From NCBI RefSeq assembly GCF_001949145.1, contig NW_019091365.1, positions 2,116,549 through 2,180,548 of the forward strand: a stretch of DNA of 64,000 bases. Direction: 5' to 3'. The DNA comes from Acanthaster planci. Lineage: Eukaryota; Echinodermata; Asteroidea; Valvatida; Acanthasteridae. The translations under genes and the position numbers were made by a program. The notes beneath the pieces are model-generated. The model was not told the DNA's origin, did not search any database, and was given only the letters and a program-made list of their open reading frames with translations. Shown piece after piece: positions 23,501 to 37,600 of the stretch (within the stretch, counting starts at the first letter, position 1; every line of letters starts with the position of its first letter).

Positions 23501-26500
23501 TATACTGTACTTAGTTGTAGGTTTCAAATTAGTTCATTTAAAAGGTAGTTTCTGCAGTTTTTGACATTTTGTAAATAGCAATTAATAAGAAGAAAAAACT
23601 TGGAAATTTAATGGCTTTCTTTTAAAACTTCCAACTTCAGCCCATGCATTTTACATTGTGTGGTAAATATAACGTTGAGTACCCTGCTGTTCTTTTCAGA
23701 ACCACACATGCTGATAAAAGATGCATCTATCCTTGCATTATGCTTCGGCAAACCTCCATGACTAACTTGCAACTTTAACCATGAAAAGCTTTTATGGTTT
23801 TTATATTCAGCCTGAAAGATATTCCCATATCTCTTCTAATTGGTTGAATCATTTCCTGCCTGGGTGCCCGGTTTCGGGCACATAGGCTTTGTACATGAAG
23901 CCGGGGAGCCCGAAACCGGACAAAAGAGCTGGACTTTATAACACAAGACCGTCCCAGAACAAAAGACCGAGCTGCTGGGAATTGCTTACATTTTTTCAGT
24001 TGTCAATAGCGGAGGAAATCCGTCATTGTTTGGAAAGATTATACCACTGTTTGTGGCATTCAGTGCAAGCGTGCCGAAAGCGCTCCAGTGCTCCAGTGAT
24101 GAGCAATACAATACTGCTGCATGCTTATCCAGCCCCTATTGAAAAGACGCCAGTCACTCACTGTGCCAGTTTCAGGAACAAAAGAAACTTATGTAACACC
24201 ACACAATCTGGGCTCTTTTTACCAGGCAGCAGGTCTGGCTGAAATACTTGGGCATCAGTAGATGTTGTCTGTAATAGTAGAGTAGCCACCAGACAGTCAT
24301 TTGTGTGGGTGTAAACGTCCAGTAAATATACTTATGATTTTTTTAAGAATTTTGAAAATGGAAAATCTTGAAAATCCCCCGGTTTTACATCATGCAACTT
24401 CAAATTAAACCCGGCAGCAAGTGGTTAATGTTAATGCGGGCAACATGTTTAATGGAATAAAGATAACTGACTTTGAAGATTTGACTGTTGAAAGTAATTT
24501 CTCATCTCGCACCATGGTCAGGTCTGGACCCCAAGGAGAGGCTCATCAAGCAGAGACGACTGCTACAGAAGCGGCTGGGTCTTGATGTGGGTGGAGTCCT
24601 AGGCATGGACTCGGAGGAGTTGTTTAACGATGAAGACCTGCTTATCAAGAAGGAGGCAACTGCCAAGGCAGACAGTAACACACTCAAACTTCCAGTACGT
24701 TTTTGTCTCTAAATTATGTGTGGTGCTTCTTCAGAGTTGGCTAGTGGTCAGTCTTGTCAGTAAATCTGTGTTTCAGTTTAGGTTGTACATTGAGATTTTG
24801 TCGAAGGAGCTTTCTAATTCCAGTTCCACGATTTGATTAAAAAATTTTTAAACTACCACTTCTTTAAATGAAATTATTCCTGAATTACGAGCAAAATGTC
24901 CGTTAAAACATTCACAACTTAGACAAACAGATTCGAGCACACCTGCTGATGCTTCACAATGACCAGGCATAAAAAATGAAGTTTGTTCCTCAATATCTAC
25001 CAGTGAGTAAGGTTTTTTCTTCATTCGGGTATTTTTTTGTTTATATTTGTATCCATACTGTGGTAATTCATAGGAATTTTGTATGGAACTTTCCCGAACT
25101 GTTGCTTATCCTGCAATGTGTAGAAAACAGTTGCACATTCTTTGCATTTTCTTATCACTGTACAAGTACCGTCTGCAGTCCAGCAAATCCTTAAAACCTC
25201 TTTGTGGGTCTCAAAAGATATGGAGGGATGGGGATTAGGGTGCATCTAAGTTATTGCCATCTCATCAATAGTGTAAAGAAATGGTCAAGTATGTGGAATG
25301 GAAAATGGAAGTTAGAACACAATATAATTTCTTGTCTTGATGGCAGACCTCGGCTGCAGATATTGTGGCCCAGGAGATGGCTCAGATGGGTGCTGGCCTG
25401 AGCTCACGGGAGAAGAACCGGGCCAAGCGCAAGGCCAAACAACTGCTTAAGCAACGATCCAAGGAGAACACTGATGCTACATGTATGGGCTCCGGGTCAG
25501 TGTTAGAATGTGTTAGTTTGTTTAGTTCAGTGTGAGTAAATTAAGGGGGAAGCATGACCTAGTAGGTATTAAGGGTTTTTTAGCTTGTGATCTGAGGTTC
25601 AGAGTTCAAATCCAGCTGCTGGTTTATACGCTGTGTACTTGGCCGAGCCACAATACTAGATTTTATCTCGCTTGTTGCCCATCGAGAGGAAAATAGAAGT
25701 ATTCTCTTTCATTTGATTAGTATTCCTGTTTGCATCACCCTGAAGATGCTTCAAATGGCTAAGGACAGGGTAAAAATTTGTCTGTGGTTATTTGTGTGAA
25801 AAATAACATTAAAATTTGAGGATTTGGAACTGTGTGGATTAAAATTTTTGTCTTGTACATGTACGTGTACTTAAAATACAAGAATAGTTCAAATGCCTGT
25901 ATTGAAAGAGTATAAACTTATGGTGTACATGTATTTGTCAATTCATACAAGTGGCAAGATATTTCCACAATTGTGCTATTAAGCTGGTAGGAAGGATAAT
26001 GAAAGCTTTACTGGTTTGGAACCACAGGGGAACCAAAGGTTCAGAAAGTGACCTGATTTTTGTATGTTATCTCTCATGACAATCAGTGCACTGCGTAGAC
26101 TACGAGTTGGTATAATGCTGTCTAGAATTCCTAAGATGAAATCTGCTGTCCCAGTCACCGTAGCCACAGTCCCACTCACTTTTCAAAATGCAGCATCTCT
26201 CCAAACACAGAGTGGTGTCAAATTTCACAATCCACTTACAGTTTAAATAGGTTGTTACCTAAGTGGAAGGTGCTGAAGCCTACAGAGTGATTGGAGATTG
26301 CAATATGATTTGCCTCACCCAACTCAGAAATGCATGCACCTTTCTGAGCCCTTGAGAAACTGGATACTAGTGTTTAATATTTTGATCAATATTTTGCGAG
26401 GTTGTGCGTCATCAGAACATGTTGCCATGAATACAGGCGCTGAATGGATTATCGTCTTTTTTCTCTCCAGTTTTGTGATAGGTTAAACATAAAGGGTTTG

Positions 26501-28650
26501 TCCCCAATAGTATTCAGTTACAGAAATCATGGGAGTCACCCTCCTAGGTATATTTGTTCTGCTTCCAGACATAGAACGAGTCGTGTTTTTTTTTAAAATC
26601 CATTGCCTGATTCTTACGAAGGCCCCGTAAATGCTGGATTACTTGAACTAGGCAGACAAATTACGAGACATGGAAAAGTAAGTCAATTTTTAAACCCAGA
26701 GCTATCACCAGCTGACTTCTTTGTGATGCGGCATGTATCAGTTAAAAATTTTGTACATTTTGTTTCTGATGTTGTTTCCAGATCTTCATCTTGGTGTTTC
26801 ATACATGTACTTGCAAAGTGTAGGTTAAAGCTTGATATGAATAATGTTCATGATTATCCTCTATAAAAGAATTGAAAATGTCATGACACTTATTACTCAC
26901 GTGAATTAACTCAGAATTCAACCAATAACTCAATTCAGTGCTAATCATACAAACTTATCCAGATGCTAAAAAATGAGACCCTACTTCATAGTAGGGTTGG
27001 CTACCAAGTGTACTGAAATAAAACTGGTATCATTACAGGTACACGTATACTCTAGAACTCTGAACATGGTGGTAGTATTGAAATGTAAGTTCCCAAGTAC
27101 TGTAAAGTGGTGTGTAATACATTTGTGCAGTTCCCGTCTGAGTCCTTTTTGCAAATATCTGTAACTTTTTTCACACGTGATTGGTCAACCTAAATGTCCT
27201 ACCAACACTAGGAGTATTGGCCAATCAGAGTACTCAATTAACATTGCCTTGGTTCTCGAGCTTAATTCGTAAATGTATCACCCAACATTAAGGTTGACTT
27301 TGTACTCAGAAATGGACCTCACAAAACCTGTGATGCGTGGAACGATTTTGCTTTTTTTCCCCCTCCAGTTTGGAGAATATGGCTGATGAACCAGTCGGTA
27401 AGAAGGCCAAGATTGTCAAGGTTTCCAGCCAGTCGTCATTCTCAGATAAACCACAGTCAGATCAACCTGCAGACAGCAACATTTTCTATGAGGAGGTACA
27501 TCACCTTTATAGTCTTATTGTCATTTGCAGACATATTTCCATTCAGGGCATATGCCTTTGCTGTTGAACTGGATTGACCCTGGTTGAAAGTGTCAAGATT
27601 TCACACATACACAATTTTGTGAAGTTTTTGATTCATCATTATCAAGCAGTAGGCACAGATAGTCCTTTTAGTACATGGCTTGGAATGCCCAGAACACTTG
27701 TCTTGATTCTTTGCCTGTAAATTTCCATTGCACAGGCCAGCCCAACAAAGGCAAGTGACAGTCAACTTACCTGGTACTTCAATTCAAACCAGACCATCTA
27801 TTAAAATCTTGTCACATAAAAAGCCACTAAACTCATGCTAAAACAATCTGTATTTTCCTAAACTTTGTCCAACTAAAACCTAACCAAACAGGATGCAAAA
27901 CCTTCCATCTGCCCATCCAAGCTGAATCTAGTCTAGACAGGCTAGCTGTAGACCTACCGTTTGGAGGAATGAGGAGAAGGAAAATTTTTGGCCTAAGCAG
28001 AATTTAGAGGGGCTAGATTTGATCATGAATCTAATCCAGGAATGCCATTTTGCCCTGCGTCATTACACCTACTAATAATAACGGAGCATTTCAGAGGGGC
28101 ATAGTATCTACCAGTACCTCAAAGTCATTCAAAGGCACCGATATATTATCATTATGCCTGCTCATTGGGCGCACAACCTCTGAAGATTTCCCACAACCAT
28201 CTCAGCTCCCCAGGGAGTATAGTAGCCTGATGCTGCCACTTTAGGTGCAAATGACTTTACACGACCGTAACTGCCCTCGTGGGTACCCATTTACTCCTGG
28301 GTGGAAAGAGACACGTGAAGGTACATTGACTAGTCCAAAGTCACAACATGTTCCTACCGGCAGGATTCACACACCCCCTCCTCCGACCCAATGATTAGAA
28401 GCTACAAACCCTAACCACTAGGCCATATGTCCTATAGGTAACCAGCTCAGGCCTTTCTAACTTGTTCTCCTCCTTCCTGCCCACCCCTCAGCCTGGTGAG
28501 TGGCCCTTTGCCTCCTTCTGTGAGCAGCTGAGCACCGACCTCTTCCACCAGTCTTGGGAGGTGCGGCATGGAGCGGCTACTGGCATCAGGGAAGTTGTCA
28601 AGGTGCATGGCCAGAGTGCTGGCAAGTCAGTTGACCAGCCCCTGGACCAG
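17560..28650 (+). CDS. BTAF1: BTAF1 exons 1-8: N-terminal TBP-binding HEAT region
   Basis: Exons: 17560-17570 (ATG ACA ACA AG, tentative), 19482-19605, 19909-20023, 21055-21222, 24522-24694, 25347-25495, 27369-27495 and 28492-28650. They encode [20 protein letters not shown] and [16 protein letters not shown], the conserved BTAF1 N terminus. [45 protein letters not shown] and EELFNDEDL follow. A basic stretch [15 protein letters not shown] and GKKAKIVKV fit a nuclear protein. Exon 8 gives [11 protein letters not shown] and [15 protein letters not shown], a HEAT repeat. In exon 6 two donors are possible (25483 and 25496); only the second keeps the frame into exon 7. If exon 1 is wrong, the in-frame ATG at 19468-19470 could start translation without splicing. 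Confidence 0.85.
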
Positions 28651-31600
28651 GTCAGTGCGTCTGAAACCAGTTGGGGATCTCAGTCAGTGTCCAGCATCTC
28701 AAAAGAGTTGTTCTTAAATGTGTAATATTGAAGCCTGTTGTGTGCCAGTTTTCCTTGAGACTTTCATTACATTTATTATATACCTACCTACTGTTCTCTT
28801 ACACATGTATTATTTTGTATTTATTGTATCTTTATCATTCATTGCTTATTCATTCAATTTATTCAATTGCGTACATTATCTTTATTCATTGCCAGTAATT
28901 CTTGTTCTATATTTTAATATTTCCAAGTTTTAGTTTTGGCTTCAAATACCTTTATATATTAATATTTTTATTTATTTACTTTGTGCACAACTTGATGAGG
29001 AGTGGCAAGTCTTTGGCCACAGTGATTGTCACCTTTTTTGCCTCTCCTATGCCTATCTTGTATGTGATGAAAAAGAAATGGCATGAATGAATATAATAAT
29101 AATGTGTTATGTAACCTAATTCAACCAACTGTGGTCACTGTGATTTAAATAACATACTTTTCCATCTTGCACTACAAAAACTACAGACAAAACGAATATG
29201 TACCCCAGTCTATGGATTTGGCCAACGATTTTCGCTGTTTTGGTTTAATCTGGACATTTTGCAGTCCCATTAATATTTTACATTTCAAGTATTAAGCTTG
29301 GCTAAAATGGTGAGCTCAGAAAGCATAAAGGCATGAAGGGTTCAGGAATCAAAAAGCCAAGGGTTTGCAGAAAATAAAGAGCTTTGGACTGCAACTGACA
29401 TTCAAAATAAGTTTTTATTCTGTTGTGTATTTGTTTAGGCAGGGTGGACTTTTTGTGAAGTGTTAAGCTTCCGTAGTAAAATAAGCAAGTATTAATCTTA
29501 GTGTTAGATGTTCAAACTTCAAAGATGTGTCCCATTAAAGTTGGGGTTATATGAAAGCGTGATCAATGTTGCTTGAGGATTTAGGAGTTTTTGGCATCTT
29601 CTCTTGTATTGCTTTTTTCTGTGCTGATTGGTTTCTGTTGTTCTCTGATTCCAGCAAGAGAGTTTGAATCAGATGTGGATGGAAGACATGGCACTCCGAT
29701 TACTGTGTGTGTTGACTTTGGACCGTTTTGGAGACTTTGTCTCAGATGAGGTGAGGATAGCTTTATGACCAATAAAGTATACGTCATCTTGTGCAGTACT
29801 TCATCCTTTGACCTATTTCTACATTAATCCATAACCGTGTTGAACCCAACAAGACTAAACAGTGGCTAATTTAGAGAGAAAAATCTCCTTTTCTCTAGTT
29901 GTTATGTAATTTGGGTTTCATTATCCTTCTCATTCAATTTTGTTGGATTTAACAGGTAGCTAGTGCTGTATCAGGGAATTAGGTGAAAGATAAGATTTCT
30001 GAATGGTCTGTGGCTTCTTGGAATATTTTTCTTTATCAGTCAAGTACTTGTCAGGTTCTTAACACCTTTTAAGAGTTGATTATGTTCAAACTTATGCATC
30101 CTTTGATATGTATCGCGTGTGATGTAAATTTTTTTGTTAATCCCCCCTCTCAGTGTTTCAGCTGCAAACATTAATTAATGCAAGAATTGTTCCCAAACTG
30201 TATTCTAGATCATTTATTGGGCATGAGTGTTTGATTAAATGCCAGTAACTGGAAGTTTTCCTTCATTGAAATATCTGTTGTAAACTCTGATGATTTTCAC
30301 CCCTTCAGTCAGTTAATTCTTGTGTTTTCCGGTTGTCACCCAGGTTGTGGCCCCAGTTAGAGAAACCTGTGCCCAAGCCCTAGGGGTTGTATTGCACCAT
30401 ATGACCACCGCTGGTGTGCACGGTGTGCTGGGGGTCCTCTTGCAGCTCCTGTCCCAGGAGCAATGGGAGGTCAGACACGGTGGTCTACTTGGGATGAAAT
30501 ACCTTCTGGCTGTCAGAAAGGTTGGTTTAGGTTTAGCTGTCGAGCAAACTGAATTAAAAATTATGGCTACCCCTAATCCAGTTTACTCTCATTTAGCACA
30601 TTGTAGCCAATGGCGATTGAATTAGTCTAGTTTGAGATACCGGCTAAGGGATTGGTTCTATTGCTGTTTTTCTGTCACCACTCAGTAAATACCAGTAAAA
30701 ATCATCCCACAGTGGGGATCAGTGAAAAATTAACCCTCATTGTTTCCTTCTGTTTCTTTTCTGTGAAAGAGCTTCCAAGTTTTGCCTTATTTTTGACACA
30801 TCCTGAGCAAGTTCACCATCATTCAAAGTTCACCAAGAAATTGCAACTTCAGAACCCATAGGTGCTAATGAGACTCTAATTATCTCTAATGCAGGAGATG
30901 ACCGATGAGCTGCTACCAGCTGTCTTACCGTCCATCGTGCACGGCCTGCAGGACGAAGATGATGATGTGAGAGCAGTGGCAGCAGCTTCACTCAACCCAG
31001 TGGCTGGCGCTTTGATCAGAGTGTGTCATGCACAGGTTAGAGCACTCAACAAGAGTGTTGCAGAAAGCAGCACTGTGATCAAGTCATTTTTTCCACAAGT
31101 CAAGTCTCAAGTCTCTTTTTCCTGTGTCAAGTTTTAAGTCATTTCCCCACCATATCTGATGTCATAATTGAAACGATACTAGGTCACTTTTCATACATAA
31201 TGTATTGACGATGTGATCTGTGAATAACGAAAAATGTCGGACCTCTATGCCTATTTTCTCCATAATAATTTGATATTTCTGGTGTTAAGGCATTAGTACA
31301 CTGAAAAAGACAATTTTGCATTTGCGCTTGTAGAAAGTCATGGATGCATTTTTTTTATATTGTCTTACATTGTGTCAGGATTTTTCAAATGGCAGTATAC
31401 GTCCATTACTCATTTTCTCCCAACCCATGTTGGGCATAAAGTTTGATATAATCTCTCTTTCTGAGTTGTAATCTAGTCATTCAGAAGCCACATCACAAGA
31501 CTTAAGGTCACAACTTGTGGGGGCGCTGGCCAGAGACAAATGGCCATTTTGACCATTTTATGGTTAATTTGAAGAGTTTCCATGGCTCACTTGCACAGCT

Positions 31601-34600
31601 GTTGTGACTTGCCATGACACGAGATGACTGCAAAACCCTGACTATGAGTTATTGGTCTGTTATTCTCCTTAATCTTTTCCCCCTCCCTTTACTCTCTTCA
31701 GGTTCCCACTATCCTGAGCACCCTCTGGGACACCCTGCTGGAGCTGGACGACCTGACAGCCTCCACTAACAGCATCATGACCCTCCTGGCATCCTTGCAC
31801 TCCTACCCTGCAGCCCTGGTCTGCCACGGCCAGAGCACCACTACCCTGATGCCCAGACTTTGGCCTTTCCTGCGGCACAATATAACATCAGTCAGGAGAG
31901 CCGTGCTGGAGACGCTGTGTACATTGCTGCTGGCAGACCATCAACAGGTATATGTATGATATGTGCATATACATTGTTTCTACAGGTTTCTCCGTTTGAA
32001 AAATTCTATTTGTCTGACAACTGATATCAGCAGGACAGGTACTGCCTATGTATCTTTTGCCAACTAGTATAGAGTGCTGTTCAGGCTCAACCTTGTGACA
32101 AAAAAGGTCGGAATAGTGATGACGTCTTGCGTAGAAGGTCAACGATATTGGTTTTCCTTTGGGCCAGATTGTTTGACGCTGTTCCAGATCGTGATCAGTG
32201 ATCCGTCGTTGGTTCACTGACACCAAAACCGGCTTGTTAGATGGAGTGAACCAGCAATGGGATCAGTGATTGAGATCCACATCCCTGTGAAACAACCTGG
32301 CCCTTTATTTCCCATTCATCATTTGGGCTTACTGTCAATTCTAACCAAAACACTGACTGGGCAGTCAATGTTAGTAACTGAACCCTGTGTTAGCCCGAGT
32401 GCATTTCTTAAATCACTTTGTTTTTATGATTTATCGTTTGGTGTATATGAAGGTTCCAACAGATGTGTGGCTTCCGCCAGTACTGCAGGACGCGTTGAGA
32501 CACATCTTTCAGCGTTGTATCTTGGAGTCCAACCCTGACATATTGGCTCTCATTGATAAGGTACACGCTCTACAGGATGGGTGTTTGCTAGAAGACACAA
32601 ATCCCTCTTTGTTTGGTGGAGGAAGGAATAAGTTGCTCTTGTCAGAATCATCCAAACTCTTTATGATTCTCATTTATTTCCCCTGTCTTTTGAAAGCTTG
32701 AAGTCCCCATTTTGACTTGCATGCATGCCTTTAAATGTATTTATAAGAAGTACTGAAATACAAGGAAAATTGCTTTGTGCTGAGTGAAGGCACATTGAAA
32801 TCTGTATTCATCAGTCTAGCACAACATTTTTATCAGCAAAGGATGTACAAGTAGCCGTACATTGCAATCCAAAGTAAGTCTGATTTGTATGAGTCAAAAA
32901 TTCAATGCTGCAAATTTCCTAGCAGAAAGAGACGTAACCTTGTGCCTCCTGCTAATTGAATCTCGCAACCTAACAATGTGGCCTTCAGGGATGAATATAA
33001 ACTTGAGATGCTAGGCTAGGCATCCATGTACTCTTTGAGGCACATGACTTTGTTTTTTCAATTTTTACCCCTTAGGTGTGGGATGCCTTGTTGGAAAAGT
33101 CCCCGCTAGACATGCTAGTGACAGCATCGTGTCCTTACATCAGCGCGTGGATGTGCCTCGCTATGCAGCCTTCCAGGGTTCCCATTGATGTGAACATGCT
33201 GATTGAGGCTAAGCACAAAGTCAAGGTACCAATAAAACTCGGGCCAAGTTAGATCAGTGACCATTTGTGAGCCACTGGTAGATTTTTACTGACAACCTAT
33301 GCATAAAACATTCTGGGCAGCTGGCAAAATTGGCCAGTACTTGACAAGTGGTTGCTGACCAACCTTGGCCTAACACAGTTTATTTCACAGCCCACTGTGT
33401 GATCAAATGCCACAGATTAGATGGAAGTTTAAACAACAGCAGTCAACATTGTTGTGAAATGTTGTATTGCTTTAATGAAATTTGACAGTGATTTCAATCA
33501 ATTAAAAATTAAACTCATCTGAGAAAAATCATATCCATGTTGGGCAGTTTAGTTGTAAGACTTTGACAAAAGAAGTTGAGTGACTTCATCCTGAATTTGA
33601 ATTCTGGACTTGAGGTGTTGTCATAAGAGTCCACTGTTAAAAATTGTGTCCTAAGAAACATGTGATACAAGAGTTTCATAGTTTAAGAAAACCTGGATTC
33701 CCTCTCTTGGCATGGGCAGGAATCTAAAGGTCTAAGCAAGAGCTGGAAGAGCCAACAGACCGTCAAGGAGGACGACAGAAAGTACATTGGAGGGGACACT
33801 TCACTCAGTGCCTCAGTGACTGAGAGGGAGTCTGTAGTCCTCCAAGCTAGAATAAGGGCTGCAAGGTATGAACCTTCTGAGCATGTTACACAGAGATGAA
33901 ATTTGATTAATGAAATTTATTTACACAGATGCAAAAATGTTACTGAACCATGAAGGTAACCAAACTTGCATAAGGATGTCACAAAATTTGACGTTTTCTT
34001 TCTAGATTTCTCTTAAGATTTTAATCACCCCATGCTGCATTCTCTCTCCTAGTGTCTAAACTCAAAATATTCAGTTCAAGTTTTCATTGGAAGTTCATTG
34101 GCCAGTTACAAGCTGTCAATGTATGTTATAACATTCAGGTTACTTGGTCGCGTTGCTCCGTACATCACCAGCCATAGGCTGTCTGCTGAGTTCAACGCCT
34201 GTGAGTCCCTTGCACAGATTCTCATCTTTCACCTCAAAAGCAAGTCGGCCATACAGAGGATGGTGATTGGCCTTATCATTGAGGAATGGGCACAGACAAG
34301 AAAGGTATTTCACACGCACTGGAATCAGATCAAGAGATTCATTGAACAGTTAGCAAACTGTCAGTTGATAAAGTCTTAATAATAATAATAATATCAAAGC
34401 ATTTATAAGGCACACAGTTTCTACCAGTATCTGCAATACAAAGGCCACAATATATTATCATTATCCCTGCACATTGGGTTCACATCATCTCAGCCTCCTT
34501 GGGAGTATACTAGCTTGATGCTGCCGTTGCAAGCTAGGTGCAAACGAGTGAACGTAACCACAGATACCCATTTACTCCTGGGTAGAGAGAGGCACATTGG

Positions 34601-37600
34601 GGTAAAGTGACTTGCCCAAGATCACAACATGCTGCCACTAGCTGGGTTCGAACCCCCGACCCTATGATCAGACGCTACAAACCCTAACCATCAGGCTACT
34701 TGCCCACAAGGACATGTAGGTTAACTCAGTGAAGTTTACAAAATGACTGAATTGATAGACCATTAAATTTTTTTCCTAACTGAAATATGTTGAAATTGTT
34801 TGGTCCAATGAGAAAACTCAAAAACCCAAATTTTAGTGTTTTGGGTCATGTGGTTTGTGAGTAAGAGGTCATTGAACTCTGGACTCGGCAATTTTCACTA
34901 TAACTTTGAATGCCTGTATTTTCAGATTGAAATGTGAGAGATGATTTTCATCATAAATTAAAGTTCCGAACTGGAGAATCAACCTTATTTGTAAATTATG
35001 TTTCAAAAATTAATATTCCACTGTGAGGTCCAGCAAATGAATTTTGACCTCTGAACCCTTGAATGCTGCAGAATAAATTCTTTTTCGAAATTTTGCCACA
35101 AGGAAGCCCAAAGTGTGCTCATCATGCTTGCATAATATCAGAGTGGGATCTCCGAGTTTGATTTGACCCGGAATGACCTATTTATTCTTCCTCAGGAATT
35201 CCAGTGTCCAGGAGCTGTCAAGGCTAAACTTCTAGAAATCCTGTCCTGCACCATGTACTTCGATGAGGTGTCAGTGCCTTTTATGAAAATGCAGTCAGAA
35301 TGCAAGGTTTGTTCACATGGTGAAATGATTACCTCCCTCATAAGATGGTGAACATTGCACAGTTTATGCTTGGGTTTTATGCTCATTGAGTCAGAAACTG
35401 GAAGCATGCATTGAGCTAACAGCTTGCTTAGTTTAGTCTTGTGAAATGCAAATTCATCTTAAATACTGTTGCAAGTAGATTCAAGTAAAATTAGTGTGGC
35501 CTTTGTGTTTTCTCTGCACCAGATGCTTATAAGTGCATGGTGTGATGTAAGAAAAGATGTCCAGCCAGTCCAGTTTCCCAGGTAGGTACACAGATTGTAC
35601 CAAAGCAGTGTGTAATTGACCGAGATATTCAGATCCTAGGATTATTGTATTGTTAAAGCCAGTGTTCAAATTCTCCATTTTTGTCAACAGAAGTGCTGAA
35701 GTTTGCATTCATTCCTATGAGAAATTCATTCTTGACAATTTTGATGTACTACTCTAGTGAACCATTTGTTCAGGTTGCTATGGTTACCTACCCAAGTGTC
35801 CTAACAGAACTACACTATTGGTCTTGTGCTGAAAGAGAGGCTGCACTGACACGTTTGGCCCACTTGAATGGATCCTTACGTAATTGCTTAGCAACAATAA
35901 CAATGCAAAACCAAAATTTTTTTGTAAGCATAGCCTTTACTCTGTTCAAACATTGAAACATCAAGGTGACCTAAAGCGGTCAGTGACATTCGGGGCCTTT
36001 TCTTAAATGTACAGTCAGCCAAAATACATCTCTGATGAAAACCACCGGCAGTGGATGCACACGTACACAAGACATGTTTTACTTGGTTTGATTGATTCCT
36101 ACAGTGCTTTTACTGTGGAGCAGGCAAACGCTCTGTCGGAGTCCATCCAGGGCCAGTTGTCTCAAGCAGGTTTGCCGGCTAGGACTAGTCAAGACATACA
36201 GCAGAGATGCAAACACATCCAGGGAAGCATTGAGGAGATTAATACAGAGCAGCAGATACTTAGTACAAGGTATATACACATTCATATGTACATTATGTAT
36301 GCGTAGTTTATACATTTTTTTTGTTTATGCTAGGTACCAGCATCTTTTGCTGTGTCATCAAAGGTGCCATTTCTCTGTTGTCACAACCATGATCGTTTCC
36401 AACTTGACCATCATCACCTTTACCCACAAAAGCGTCATTGCCAACACCACTGTCACCACTGTCCCCACCATCACTTCAACCCATTCGTCCTGTGTATGAA
36501 CTGTCCTGACTCTCAATATCTTACCTCAAGAGCTGATCAGTGCATATGGTGGGGAGTGTGCATCATCAATATTCGGTTGAATGTACACAACGCTCTAGCT
36601 ATGAAAAGGATACACCTGTTGGCACATGACAGGGAATGGCATCAGAGGTCCTTCAATCTGCCTTGAGAAGAAGTGCCCCCTCATCGGTTGAAAAGAGCCA
36701 TGTTGGTGGGGAGTGTTCGTTTTTTTGGTAGGACGCAATCGTAACGCGTGCATTTCATAGTCATGTGTGAACTAGCGAAGTGCAGTTCTGACCAAAGGAG
36801 CCTCCGTTGCTAGGAAAATTGCGCCCTCTCATGATCCAGGTTGTGTTTGTTTTCATTTTATATGTTGAATGCATGGTTTCACAGAGTCCACACTTTACAG
36901 AGCTGTTACCTTTTATTCTAATCCCGGTGTTGATGGCAGGACACAGGCATGCCTGGCCTCAGCTGTGATAGCCTCGAAGTCCCTGCCGGAGAAGCTCAAC
37001 CCGATCATCAAGCCCCTGATGGACAGCATAAAAAAGGAGCAGATAACAATCATGCAGGTATCACCCTTCACACAAAATTGACCAGTGGTCAACCAGTGGT
37101 CAACAAATGGTTGTGTCTTGAGCGTGCCCATTTCCACAGGTTCCAAAGAAGCATTGAGACGTTTTGCGCAAATCACTTGACCGCAACATTCTTGTATCCT
37201 GAACTTTTTTGTGAAAATTCCTTTCTGCATTTCAGAGCCATGCTGCCAACAGCTTGGCCAGCTTGCTGGAGCAGTGCACCAGCCGCAACCCCTGCCCCTC
37301 CCCCAAGATCATCAAAAACCTATGCAGCAGTCTCTGCAGCGACCCCAACGTCACCCCCAACGCAGCTCAGCCATTGGGTTCGCTGGACCTGACAAGACCA
37401 CCTGTTTTCAGCAAAGCGTCTGTTGCTGGGTGTGCTGCTGGGTCCAGACCATCATCCCCACTCCCTGGAGCTGTCACTACTGTGCAGTGCGACAAGAGGG
37501 TTGGGATACTCACTTTAGCAAAACAACAACAGGTACAGAATCTTTGAAGCTTGCTTACTGCAAATGAGTATGTCATTACCTTCAAGAACAAAGTTGTGAG

